A stretch of 34,481 nt of DNA from an uncultured Lachnospiraceae bacterium (GTDB lineage Bacteria; Bacillota; Clostridia; Lachnospirales; Lachnospiraceae), in the NCBI GenBank assembly GCA_904395885.1, contig CAJFOF010000016.1, positions 1 through 34,481 on the forward strand, in the 5' to 3' direction. The notes beneath the pieces were generated by a model. It searched no databases. It saw nothing but the letters and a program-made list of their open reading frames with translations, and had not been told where the DNA came from. Position numbers and translations under genes: made by a program. Positions 25,572 to 32,860 of this stretch are shown here, piece after piece. Each line of letters opens with the position of its first letter. Positions within the stretch are counted from its first letter, which is position 1.

Positions 25572-26759
25572 TTACTCTCCTTTAATCGTATCTTTCGCCA
25601 ATGCGTGCTCGATCGCCCACGGAGACAGTTCCTGGCCAATCCCCGGCAGTTCCGGAATATGACAAAAGCCCTTCTCGTCCGGCTGGTAATCATAGATTCC
25701 GAGCCGCTTGTTCTTCTCATTCCGATTGGTTACATGATGCTCATGGATTACAAAATTGGGAAGCGACGCCTCTACATGAAGCGATGCCGCGATGGCGATG
25801 GGGCTTCCACACACGTGGATCTGGATCCCCCCATCTACCGCTGCTGCCATAGATGCAATTTTCATGGCCTCCGTGATGCCGCCGCAGGTCCCAAGATCCG
25901 GTTGATAGATTTGGAAAATATCATTCTTGATCAGGTTTGCATAGTGATATTTTCCGTACACCCGCTCTCCTCCTGCCTGCGGGATAGGAGAAAGTTTCCG
26001 GACAGTCTCCAGCACCTGCAAGTTCATAGGTGTGCAGGTTTCTTCCATAAACATAATATGGTACGGTTTGATCAGTTCGCTCATCTCAACGGCCGATACC
26101 GCATCTGTTCTTGCATGGTTTTCCACGATAATATCCACATTGTCTCCCACGGCTTCCCGAACCGCTTTCACTCGCTCTTCTATCAGAGTTCTTACCTTCG
26201 GATGGATAGGACCTTTCAGAAAACCAAGTCGGCCGCCATCCCCGTCATAAGTGATGAAATTAATTTTAATGGCGTCGAAGCCTTCTTCCACCGCCTTCAG
26301 GGAATGTTCTACCAGATCCTCCGTCTTGTAGCCGCGGTCAAATACCATGCCATTTCCCCAGCCAAACTGCAGCTGGCTGGCGTAAGCTCTCAGTTTGTCC
26401 CGGCATTTTCCTCCCAGCAGTTTATAAAGCGGCACGTTGAGTGCCTTGGCCTTGATGTCCCAACAGGCCATATCAATGGCACTGATTGCCGAGAACATAA
26501 CCGTTCCGCCGCCCTGGGCCCAGAATGTCTGAGTATACATGGTATCCCACAGGGCTTCTGTCGCCGTAGGATCCTTTCCGATCACGAATGGAGCCACCTC
26601 TCTGATCATATTGAAGGAGGCTGACGCTCCTGTGTCAAATCCCACTGATGCCTCCCCATAGCCATAGATTCCTTCATCCGTGCTGACCCGGCAGACAATC
26701 GGTCTCCAGCCCGGAGAACCGCCGTCCAAGAGAAATACTTCTATTTGCTCTATCTTCAT
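25572..26759 (-). CDS. Enolase-superfamily enzyme (mandelate racemase/muconate lactonizing-like)
   Basis: The 395-aa protein has an enolase capping domain (1-125) and a TIM barrel. Likely metal ligands are E213 (IVENHAR), E239 (FMEET) and E265 (GGERV). A catalytic His-Asp pair would be H315 (IHVCGSP) with D288 (YQPDLGTCGG). The second-strand motif is K165-I-N167 rather than KxK. An E-x-H at strand 3, where D-galactonate dehydratase has D-x-H, plus H315 points to an acid-sugar dehydratase or related MR-subgroup enzyme rather than a muconate cycloisomerase. Substrate is unknown. AGGAGG lies 9 bases before the ATG. It is divergent from a LysR regulator and coupled to an APC permease. Confidence 0.88.
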   Translation of the reverse strand: MKIEQIEVFLLDGGSPGWRPIVCRVSTDEGIYGYGEASVGFDTGASASFNMIREVAPFVIGKDPTATEALWDTMYTQTFWAQGGGTVMFSAISAIDMACWDIKAKALNVPLYKLLGGKCRDKLRAYASQLQFGWGNGMVFDRGYKTEDLVEHSLKAVEEGFDAIKINFITYDGDGGRLGFLKGPIHPKVRTLIEERVKAVREAVGDNVDIIVENHARTDAVSAVEMSELIKPYHIMFMEETCTPMNLQVLETVRKLSPIPQAGGERVYGKYHYANLIKNDIFQIYQPDLGTCGGITEAMKIASMAAAVDGGIQIHVCGSPIAIAASLHVEASLPNFVIHEHHVTNRNEKNKRLGIYDYQPDEKGFCHIPELPGIGQELSPWAIEHALAKDTIKGE

Positions 26760-26783
26760 TGTCCTTATCCTCCTAATGAATAT

Positions 26784-26795
26784 ATCAGATCTGAT
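26784..26795. promoter_or_regulatory. Perfect 12-bp palindrome downstream of the enolase-gene promoter
   Basis: ATCAGATCTGAT is a perfect palindrome between the likely -10 (26804-26809) and the ribosome site of the enolase-family gene, at roughly the transcription start. The position suits a repressor operator; the protein that would bind it is unknown. Confidence 0.5.
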
Positions 26796-26803
26796 CTACC
26801 CAC

Positions 26804-26846
26804 ATTATAATGGATGAAATGCCAGTTTATATATTCCAAGTCCGAA
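26804..26846 (-). promoter_or_regulatory. Enolase-permease promoter with a LysR-type T-N11-A motif
   Basis: Leftward TATAAT lies at 26809-26804, but the -35 position is poor (ATATAA), as in activator-dependent promoters. Upstream, TTC-N7-GAA (26834-26846) fits the LysR T-N11-A pattern. With the divergent lysR gene this suggests LysR control; the site is inferred. Confidence 0.5.
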
Positions 26847-26888
26847 TGTATGTCTTCCTTTTTTTCATGGATAAAGGCGGTTTTGTGC

Positions 26889-26917
26889 TGGTCATTTTAT
26901 CAGCTTTTTGGTAAAAT
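26889..26917 (+). promoter_or_regulatory. Possible promoter for the LysR gene
   Basis: TGGTCA (26889-26894) and TAAAAT (26912-26917) are 17 bases apart, with an extended TGG before the -10. The match is only moderate. Confidence 0.4.
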
Positions 26918-26959
26918 ACTATATAAAATTGGAGGGCTGTTCCCGGAGAGGAAAAGGTG

Positions 26960-27841
26960 ATGAAAAACATTAATTTGCAGCAGATTTTATATTTTAGGAT
27001 CACTATGAAATGCTCAAGTTTTGCCCAGGCTGCGGATCGCGCTTATACGACCCAGTCCACCATAAGCAAAAATATAGCCTCTCTGGAAAAGATCGTCGGC
27101 GAACCACTGTTTATCCGCCAGAAGAAAGGGATCATACCGACCCAGAAGGCCATTTTCCTCAATTTGGAGCTGAGTGAAGTTTATGACAAGCTGGATTCCC
27201 TTTTTAATAATTCCCATCAGTATAAGCAGGAGGGCATCACCATCAGCTTCTGCCAGAATATTGATTTTCCTTCTGCTATTCCTGACTTCTTTTTCCTGCT
27301 TGCACGGGATGATTTCTTTTCCTGCGCTGACATCAAACTCCACTGCTACGAAAATGAAACCGTCGTCAACGGCGTTTTGAATGGTTCTTATGATCTGGGT
27401 TTTATCCTCTCTGACACGAATGTATCCAACCCAAATATCAAGCTCCACACCATCGTTTCAGCAAAACCTCAGATTTTCTTTTCCGCAAATTCTCCTTTAA
27501 ATCGAAAAGAGGACCTGACAATCAATGACTTTTCAAGCTATCCGATCGTCACCACAAGATACCTGATTGAAAAAAATGACTACCGGATGATCAATCTGCT
27601 TCCCTTTGCTCCGAAAGGGATTGAGATCGTGGAATCCTATGACGACATCCCCATCTATCTGGCTACAGGGCGCTATATTACTCTGCTTCGGCCCTACGTT
27701 TATCTGGCCAATGACAGAAATATCGTAAGCTACAAGCTGCCTGACACTTACAATCTGACCCAGGGCGTGACCATGATCTGGTTCCAGAATAATAAAAACA
27801 AGTACCTGAAAAAAATACTTTCTATTATGGGGGCGAAATAA
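26960..27841 (+). CDS. LysR-family transcriptional regulator
   Basis: The 293-aa protein has an N-terminal winged HTH (1-62; LQQILYFRITMKCSSFAQAAD, then TTQSTISKNIASLEKIVGEPLF) and a periplasmic-binding-like effector domain (about 90-290). The ATG at 26960 was chosen over the in-frame GTG at 26957 because GAGG is 8 bases from it; the difference is one residue. It is divergent from the enolase-permease pair, the usual arrangement for a LysR regulator and its target, so it probably controls them in response to a substrate. It is followed after one base by an unknown 143-aa gene. Confidence 0.92.
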   Translation: MKNINLQQILYFRITMKCSSFAQAADRAYTTQSTISKNIASLEKIVGEPLFIRQKKGIIPTQKAIFLNLELSEVYDKLDSLFNNSHQYKQEGITISFCQNIDFPSAIPDFFFLLARDDFFSCADIKLHCYENETVVNGVLNGSYDLGFILSDTNVSNPNIKLHTIVSAKPQIFFSANSPLNRKEDLTINDFSSYPIVTTRYLIEKNDYRMINLLPFAPKGIEIVESYDDIPIYLATGRYITLLRPYVYLANDRNIVSYKLPDTYNLTQGVTMIWFQNNKNKYLKKILSIMGAK

Positions 27842-27842
27842 C

Positions 27843-28274
27843 ATGAGACAAATCGATGAATATTCTTACCAGTGCGGCGTTATGGACTGTTTTAATGAAA
27901 TGGTAAAGGCCGGCCTGAAGCGCATTGCCCTAGCCCACCCTTCCCGGACAAAGAGCCAGCGCGATGAGTACATTCCGTTCGCAGAAATGATCACAGAAAA
28001 ATACCAGACTCATTACTATTTAGACGATGACCCGCTGATAACGGACCTTTTCCCCTATTCTCTTAATAGGGGGACATTCAATATTATTTTCTATAAAGAA
28101 GAAAAAGACATTGAGGAATACAAAGCCCTAAAAGCGCGGAAAGCCGCCGCATTGGAAAATGGCCGGTATGCCGCCTGTCGAGGAGACATTGCCGCCAGTT
28201 TCGGGAGGCTCCTCAGCTACAGCAGCGAAACCATCCAGGCCTACATAGAAAATAACGGGGAAAAAGAGAGATAA
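27843..28274 (+). CDS. Conserved-looking protein of unknown function, 143 aa
   Basis: The protein is not recognised. It is soluble, with no signal peptide or membrane segment. It opens MRQIDEYSYQCGVMDCFNEM and contains RIALAHPSRTKSQRDEYIPF and YYLDDDPLITDLFPYSLNRGTFNIIFY. Conserved-looking HPS, DDDP and DLFP motifs hint at an enzyme or ligand-binding fold, but no family can be named. The start is one base after the LysR stop, so it is translationally coupled to the regulator. That suggests a role in the same enolase/permease pathway or in modulating the regulator (inference). Codon use resembles the LysR gene, unlike the AT-rich gene that follows. Confidence 0.75.
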   Translation: MRQIDEYSYQCGVMDCFNEMVKAGLKRIALAHPSRTKSQRDEYIPFAEMITEKYQTHYYLDDDPLITDLFPYSLNRGTFNIIFYKEEKDIEEYKALKARKAAALENGRYAACRGDIAASFGRLLSYSSETIQAYIENNGEKER

Positions 28275-28279
28275 AAATA

Positions 28280-28912
28280 ATGAAATTTGAAAATGTTTAT
28301 TTTATAAACGGTACAGCATATGCCGGAAAATCTACTATAGTCAAGGCATTAGCAAATAAATATGATGGCATTGTATGCGAAGAAAATTATCATAATGCGC
28401 TCATCGCTGATTTGGACAGTACTGAATTTCCAAATTTAACATATACCAGAGATTTGGTTAATTGGAGTGAATTCATAAGAAGAACCCCCGATGAGTATGA
28501 GGCGTAGATAAGTGGCTGCACCAGGGAATGCATAATTTTAGAATTAAAAATCTTAGAAGAAGTAGCAAGGCATGGCAAAAAGGTGTTTGTAGATACGAAC
28601 ATCCCAATAGAAATATTATGGAAAATTTCGGATATTAACCATGTTCTGATTATGTTGGCAGATCCTGATATATCTGTCAACAGATTTTTTGATCGACCGG
28701 ACAGAGAAAAACAATTTTTGTATCAATTATTAATAAAAGAAGAAAATCCGGATAAGGCATTGGACAATTTCAAAGAGTGCTTAAAAAGAATCAATTCAGA
28801 GAAAAACTATAACCATTTTTTGAATTCGGGATTTCATGTGATTTTAAGAGACGAATCAAGAAGGATTACGGAAACTTTATCGCTGGCTGAAAAGGCATTT
28901 CGGCTGAGCTGA
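28280..28912 (+). pseudogene. P-loop nucleotide kinase-like gene interrupted by an in-frame TAG
   Basis: The frame opens at ATG 28280 and reads 75 codons with a Walker A motif (NGTAYAGKSTIVKAL, residues 11-25), stops at TAG 28505-28507, and continues in the same frame for 134 sense codons to TGA 28910-28912. The downstream part is coherent: GKKVFVDTNIPIEIL, MLADPDISVNRFFDRPDREKQF and NSGFHVILRDESRR look like the remaining core of a roughly 210-aa ATPase/kinase. One base change (TGG or CAG to TAG) would explain the break. The gene is clearly more AT-rich than its neighbours, suggesting transfer. No strong ribosome site precedes it. The original substrate is unknown. A translation restart at 28583 (ATG) is possible but lacks Walker A. 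Confidence 0.8.
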
Positions 28913-28932
28913 AGGCAGCGTGAAAAACAAAT

Positions 28933-28960
28933 CCCCCGCAGGATTTTCCTCCTGCGGGGG
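28933..28960 (-). terminator. Rho-independent terminator of the coiled-coil membrane protein gene
   Basis: CCCCCGCAGGA (28933-28943) pairs perfectly with TCCTGCGGGGG (28950-28960) around a 6-base loop. The leftward transcript continues into ATTTGTTTTT, a U-rich tail; the rightward side has none. It therefore mainly serves the gene ending at 29016, although the P-loop pseudogene also ends here. Confidence 0.9.
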
Positions 28961-29015
28961 CGTGTCAATGGCTCTTCCTTATGTTTTCTGTTCGCCTGAC
29001 AGGGCAGCCTATCTT

Positions 29016-30116
29016 CTACCCATTCTTCTGGCTCTTATATACGGCGATCGCCTCGCTGAGATTTGAGGCCTGTCCATTGCGGATGATCTTGGCCAGCTCC
29101 GCAATCTTCTCTGTCTGCATGAATTCCTTTCCCAGGTAGGTCTCATACTGGTCGGTGACATACAGAGCCTGCTCTTTTGCGTGCTTCTGGGCTTCCCTCA
29201 GCTTTTCGCTGATCCTCTCGTGCTCCTCCTCGATGGCCTCGATCCTGCTCTTGCTGTTGTTGATAATCTCGTCAGATATAATATTCTTTGTTACCGTATT
29301 AAATGTGTTCAGCGCATCTTTTTTGTGGAGGCTGATCTGCTGCAGCTCCTGCTCCAGCCGGGCAATCTCATCGTCAAACTTCTCAAGGTTGTAGACCGCC
29401 TCGTCCCGGTCTCTGCGGATGGAGACGGTAATCACCCGGATCTTTTTATTGTTGGTTCGGATCATGCTCCTGATATTCCGGCCCTTTTTCAGCGCTTCCG
29501 CATGATTCATCTTAGTTTTATTCCCTATCGTGATGTAAAGTCCTCCGAATACCAGTATGGCCAGCACATAGATCAGGGCCAGCATCCAGTACTGCCGCTC
29601 CGCCGATGGGATCAGCAGGTAGGCGATGCCGGGGACCGCCAGAAAGCAGACGCAGAATGTCAGCATCATCAGTCCGATCTCTTTTACGCTTCCGGGCATA
29701 TACATGGCATAGTACCAGGTGCTGCGGCAGAATGCCGGTATCCGCTCCTGCTTGAACAGAGTTTTCATCTGAGTCTCCAGCTCCTGATTGTGCTCCCGCA
29801 GCGCTTCCGTCTCCTCCGCTATCCGCTCTTTGACCCCCTGACTTTTGGCCTTCTCTCTCTTTGCCCGGGTCTTTCTCAAACGTTCCTGCCCGCTCCCAAT
29901 CTCCTTATCGTAACTGGAGCTGATCTCTTCCCTCCGTTTTTTTACCGTCAGGCTGATGGAATCCGCCACTGCCTTCTTCTCATTTTCCAGTTCCCGGTCC
30001 AGACGCTGTTCCTCTGCCTCCAGCTCTTCACAGACCTTTTTGCTTCGATTCAGTTCCTCCACTGACTTTATCGCTTCTGACAAAAAAGCGGAATAATCCG
30101 TTATTCCCGATCCCAT
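29016..30116 (-). CDS. Coiled-coil protein with two membrane helices, unknown function
   Basis: The 366-aa protein is not recognised. It has an N-terminal coiled coil (about 15-115, rich in E, K and R, including EELEAEEQRLDRELENEKK), a short aromatic segment (WYYAMYMPGS) and two hydrophobic helices (about 148-170 and 178-200). A second long coiled coil (about 225-330) and a tail ending NLSEAIAVYKSQKNG follow. Both coiled coils should face the cytoplasm. The ATG at 30116 follows GAGGGGG after 9 bases; an upstream in-frame extension to 30236 has no ribosome site and low-complexity sequence. A possible promoter lies at 30208-30236. It is monocistronic with its own terminator. A cytoskeletal or scaffold role is a guess. 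Confidence 0.75.
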   Translation of the reverse strand: MGSGITDYSAFLSEAIKSVEELNRSKKVCEELEAEEQRLDRELENEKKAVADSISLTVKKRREEISSSYDKEIGSGQERLRKTRAKREKAKSQGVKERIAEETEALREHNQELETQMKTLFKQERIPAFCRSTWYYAMYMPGSVKEIGLMMLTFCVCFLAVPGIAYLLIPSAERQYWMLALIYVLAILVFGGLYITIGNKTKMNHAEALKKGRNIRSMIRTNNKKIRVITVSIRRDRDEAVYNLEKFDDEIARLEQELQQISLHKKDALNTFNTVTKNIISDEIINNSKSRIEAIEEEHERISEKLREAQKHAKEQALYVTDQYETYLGKEFMQTEKIAELAKIIRNGQASNLSEAIAVYKSQKNG

Positions 30117-30207
30117 AAGCAAGTTCCCCCTCTTGTCCGAATATCTGCAAAAATCTCTATTGCTGTCCCGGCCGGCGCATCCGCCAGCCGGCTGAACTAT
30201 CACTAAT

Positions 30208-30236
30208 AGATTACTACAAATTACAGCTATCGACAA
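30208..30236 (-). promoter_or_regulatory. Possible promoter for the coiled-coil protein gene
   Basis: Leftward, TTGTCG (30236-30231) and TAATCT (30213-30208) are 17 bases apart, a fair sigma-A match about 90 bases upstream of the ATG at 30116. Confidence 0.45.
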
Positions 30237-30243
30237 GGATTTC

Positions 30244-30272
30244 TTGTATAAACACGGGCGATTTGATATAAT
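30244..30272 (+). promoter_or_regulatory. Sigma-A promoter for the 88-aa gene
   Basis: TTGTAT (30244-30249) and TATAAT (30267-30272) have a 17-base spacer, and TGA precedes the -10. It is a near-consensus promoter about 38 bases upstream of the ATG at 30311. Confidence 0.8.
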
Positions 30273-30310
30273 AGCGTTTACAGTTCAGACTGAAAGGAAG
30301 GTGCCTGCCC

Positions 30311-30577
30311 ATGTTTCGTATGTGGGGAAAGATCTGGAAAGACAACCGGCTGGTAAAAGATACTGTCATCTGTATCTCTGATTATTCTCTGTCCAGAACC
30401 CAGATGGTTTTTCAATCCCTGGATGAAATCTGCATCCAGTTTGACCTGGGACATCCCATTTGGATGGACTCCACTATCCGGGAATTTCAGCGCCACGATA
30501 AAGCCCGATTTTACCAGGACAGTTTTGTAGAAACCATCGATTTCGATTTTCTGGAAATACAAGTTATTGAGGAATGA
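30311..30577 (+). CDS. Small conserved-looking protein of unknown function, 88 aa
   Basis: The protein begins MFRMWGKIWKDNRLVKDTVI and contains FDLGHPIWMDSTIREFQRHDKARFYQD, ending FLEIQVIEE. It is soluble and mixed alpha/beta, with no signal peptide. Similar short proteins appear to be common in Lachnospiraceae genomes, but no function is known to me. A strong promoter (30244-30272) and a GGAAGG site support expression as a single gene. Its last 14 bases overlap the 3' end of the convergent GH32 gene, so the two stop codons are interleaved and there is no room for a terminator between them. Confidence 0.8.
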   Translation: MFRMWGKIWKDNRLVKDTVICISDYSLSRTQMVFQSLDEICIQFDLGHPIWMDSTIREFQRHDKARFYQDSFVETIDFDFLEIQVIEE

Positions 30578-31997
30578 AACCGATCTCATAATCCAGCGGA
30601 ATCTGTTTGTAGGGAGATTGGACATATACATTGCACTGCCCGTCCGATGGATATGCTGTGTCTGTCAGAACATATCTCCCTCCATCCAGGAATACCTCTA
30701 TGGTGCTCCGGTCAATCCAGATTTCCGCAGTCAGAGGTGCATGTTTTGTGTCCCTCTCTCTTCTCTCAAAGGTGCAGACTGTAAGCCCTCTGTCCCATTT
30801 GTTTCCCATTCTGTTTTTATCTGCTGCCAAAAAATGCCCGTCCAGATCAAACGTCAGCTCTGTCCCATTTCCCTGCTCGTCAGCCATCAAAATCAGCTTT
30901 AGCTGCCTGGAGCCTTCTCTCTTTATGCTCAGGCGAATACAGCAGGCATTTTTATTTCCTGCCGGCAGCTTCTGGGGAATTGGCCCTGCCAGGATGCTGC
31001 CTCTGGCCTCAGTGTGTTCGCACAGAGCAGCAGCTTCTTTTGCCGGGCGTTGGCACAGGCGTCCGGATTCGTCTAAAAACAGTTCTCTCGGCAGGCTCAG
31101 ACAGCCTCTCCAGTCTTCCTGGTCCGTAGGCCCCCACGCTTCCATCCACGGCATCCACATCCATCCATTCAGCCAGCCCAAAAGAACTCTCCGCCCATCC
31201 GGAAGGCCGTAGGTCTGCGGCGCATAAAAGCGGTTCCCCCAGTCGTACCGCCGGATCTTATCCACCTGAAACTGGCAGCCCTCGAAATCTACCCTTCCCT
31301 CAAAACAGATCGTCGGCCACATATCGGGATGATTCATCGGAGAGGCTGTCAGAATCCATTTTCCCCCTATGGAAAACAGATCCGGGCATTCAAACATAGA
31401 GCCCCATCTCCCCTTTGACTCCAGCAAAATCCCATTGTATTCCCAATGCAGCAGATCATCTGACGAATACAGATATATCCTGCCGTCTGCTGCCGGGTCA
31501 TCGGCATCCCCGGAACTTCCTCCGCAAACCATCCGCCAGCGTCCATCCGCCCGGATAACCTTGGGATCCCGGAAATTTTCTGTATTCCCGAAAGGCTCCT
31601 CCACAAGAGGATTCTCCTTCACTTTTTCAAAGTGATATCCATCCTCCGACACGGCGGCGCACTGGGTCTGAACCGTCTTCCCGTCTTTTTTTGCGGAGGC
31701 AGTGTACACCAGGTACAGCTTGTCTTCCCACACCACAGGGCTTCCGGAAAAGCACCCTCCTGTGGGGTCTTTATCATATTTCTCATCCGGAACCAGCGCA
31801 CAGTCTACCTGCCTCCAGTGGAGCAGATCGCCGCTGACCGCGTGGCCCCAGTGCATGGAGTCCCAGCTGCAGTGATATGGGTTGTACTGGAAAAACAAGT
31901 GATAGCTTCCCTTAAACCAGACCAGCCCGTTGGGATCATTCATCCAGCCTTTCTCCGGCGCAAAATGGAAAAACGGCCTCCAGAGTTCTTTTTTCAT
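30564..31997 (-). CDS. GH32 beta-fructosidase / sucrose hydrolase
   Basis: The 477-aa glycoside hydrolase family 32 enzyme has all three catalytic motifs: WMNDPNG with nucleophile D21, FRDP with D144 stabilising the transition state, and ECPD with acid/base E203. A five-bladed propeller is followed by a C-terminal beta-sandwich (IWIDRSTIEVFLDGG is typical). There is no signal peptide, so it acts inside the cell on imported sucrose or short fructo-oligosaccharides. AGGAGG lies 5 bases before the ATG. It is the last gene of the leftward ABC-transporter operon, starting 20 bases after the second permease. With an ABC rather than a PTS importer, the substrate is likely unphosphorylated (inference). 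Confidence 0.95.
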   Translation of the reverse strand: MKKELWRPFFHFAPEKGWMNDPNGLVWFKGSYHLFFQYNPYHCSWDSMHWGHAVSGDLLHWRQVDCALVPDEKYDKDPTGGCFSGSPVVWEDKLYLVYTASAKKDGKTVQTQCAAVSEDGYHFEKVKENPLVEEPFGNTENFRDPKVIRADGRWRMVCGGSSGDADDPAADGRIYLYSSDDLLHWEYNGILLESKGRWGSMFECPDLFSIGGKWILTASPMNHPDMWPTICFEGRVDFEGCQFQVDKIRRYDWGNRFYAPQTYGLPDGRRVLLGWLNGWMWMPWMEAWGPTDQEDWRGCLSLPRELFLDESGRLCQRPAKEAAALCEHTEARGSILAGPIPQKLPAGNKNACCIRLSIKREGSRQLKLILMADEQGNGTELTFDLDGHFLAADKNRMGNKWDRGLTVCTFERRERDTKHAPLTAEIWIDRSTIEVFLDGGRYVLTDTAYPSDGQCNVYVQSPYKQIPLDYEIGFIPQ

Positions 31998-32017
31998 GAT
32001 TACCTCCTGAATCTTTT

Positions 32018-32860
32018 CTAGCCTTTTACCGCTCCCTCTGTCATTCCGCTGATGATATCTCTCTGCATAAGCACATAGAAAATCAGCTCCGGTACCATAA
32101 TCAGCAGGCTGGCAGCTATAATTCCGCTGTAGTCCATGGAATACTGGCCTTTGAACATGGAGGTCATCAGCGATATCGTGTTCATGCTGGTATCCTGAAT
32201 AAAGGTGGAGGCAAAAGGATATTCATTAAATACATAGACTGCATTGAAGATCACTACCGTCACAAAAGTCGGTTTCATTACCGGGATCACCACTCTGGTG
32301 CAGAGCTGGATCAGCCCGCAGCCGTCTATGATCGCCGCTTCCTCCAGTTCCGGAGGGAATTCTCTCAGAAATCCGACGAAAATCAGAGTGTTAAATGAAA
32401 TATTGACCGCAATATACGGCAGAATCAATCCCAGCCGGGTTCCCAAAATCCCCAGCAAAGAGTCAATCCGGTAGATCGGAAACAGCAGCACATAGACCGG
32501 GATGGCAACGCCGACCAGAAGATAGAGATACAGGATATCCGCCGCTCTATCACTTTTATATGTCAGCCTGGCTATGGCAAAGGAACTCATAAAGGTCAGG
32601 CATATGCTGAAAAACACGGATACCGCTACCAAGATCAGCGTGTTTGCATACATCTGCGGAAAATTTATAGTGTCCAGCGCTCTCTGATAGTTGGCAAAGC
32701 TGAGGCTTTCCGGCAGAGACAGAGGAGCATTTACAATTTCATTATTGGTTTTAAAAGACAGTAAGACAGACCACAAAATCGGTATCAGCGCCAGGAACAG
32801 CAGAATTGCGGTCAAAAGATAAAAAAGCACCTTCTTTGCAGAAACTCTTTTTTCCCTCAT
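32018..32860 (-). CDS. ABC sugar transporter permease, MalG type
   Basis: The 280-aa protein has about six membrane helices and the cytoplasmic EAA loop (EEAAIIDGCGLIQLCTRVVIPVMKP) that contacts the ATPase. It is a typical CUT1-family second permease. Its ATG follows the stop of the first permease with no gap. No ATP-binding subunit is encoded in the window; CUT1 systems often share a distant MsmX-like ATPase. The linked GH32 gene indicates sucrose or fructo-oligosaccharides as cargo (inference). Confidence 0.95.
   Translation of the reverse strand: MREKRVSAKKVLFYLLTAILLFLALIPILWSVLLSFKTNNEIVNAPLSLPESLSFANYQRALDTINFPQMYANTLILVAVSVFFSICLTFMSSFAIARLTYKSDRAADILYLYLLVGVAIPVYVLLFPIYRIDSLLGILGTRLGLILPYIAVNISFNTLIFVGFLREFPPELEEAAIIDGCGLIQLCTRVVIPVMKPTFVTVVIFNAVYVFNEYPFASTFIQDTSMNTISLMTSMFKGQYSMDYSGIIAASLLIMVPELIFYVLMQRDIISGMTEGAVKG

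Noticed and set aside
25512..26624. A 370-codon rightward frame opposite the enolase-family gene
   Set aside because: It mirrors a gene with all enolase motifs in order, and its own translation is low-quality and rich in His/Arg/Cys.
28505..28507. Selenocysteine or pyrrolysine-type recoding at the in-frame stop
   Set aside because: The codon is TAG, not TGA; nothing in the window encodes a pyrrolysine system, so a nonsense mutation is simpler.
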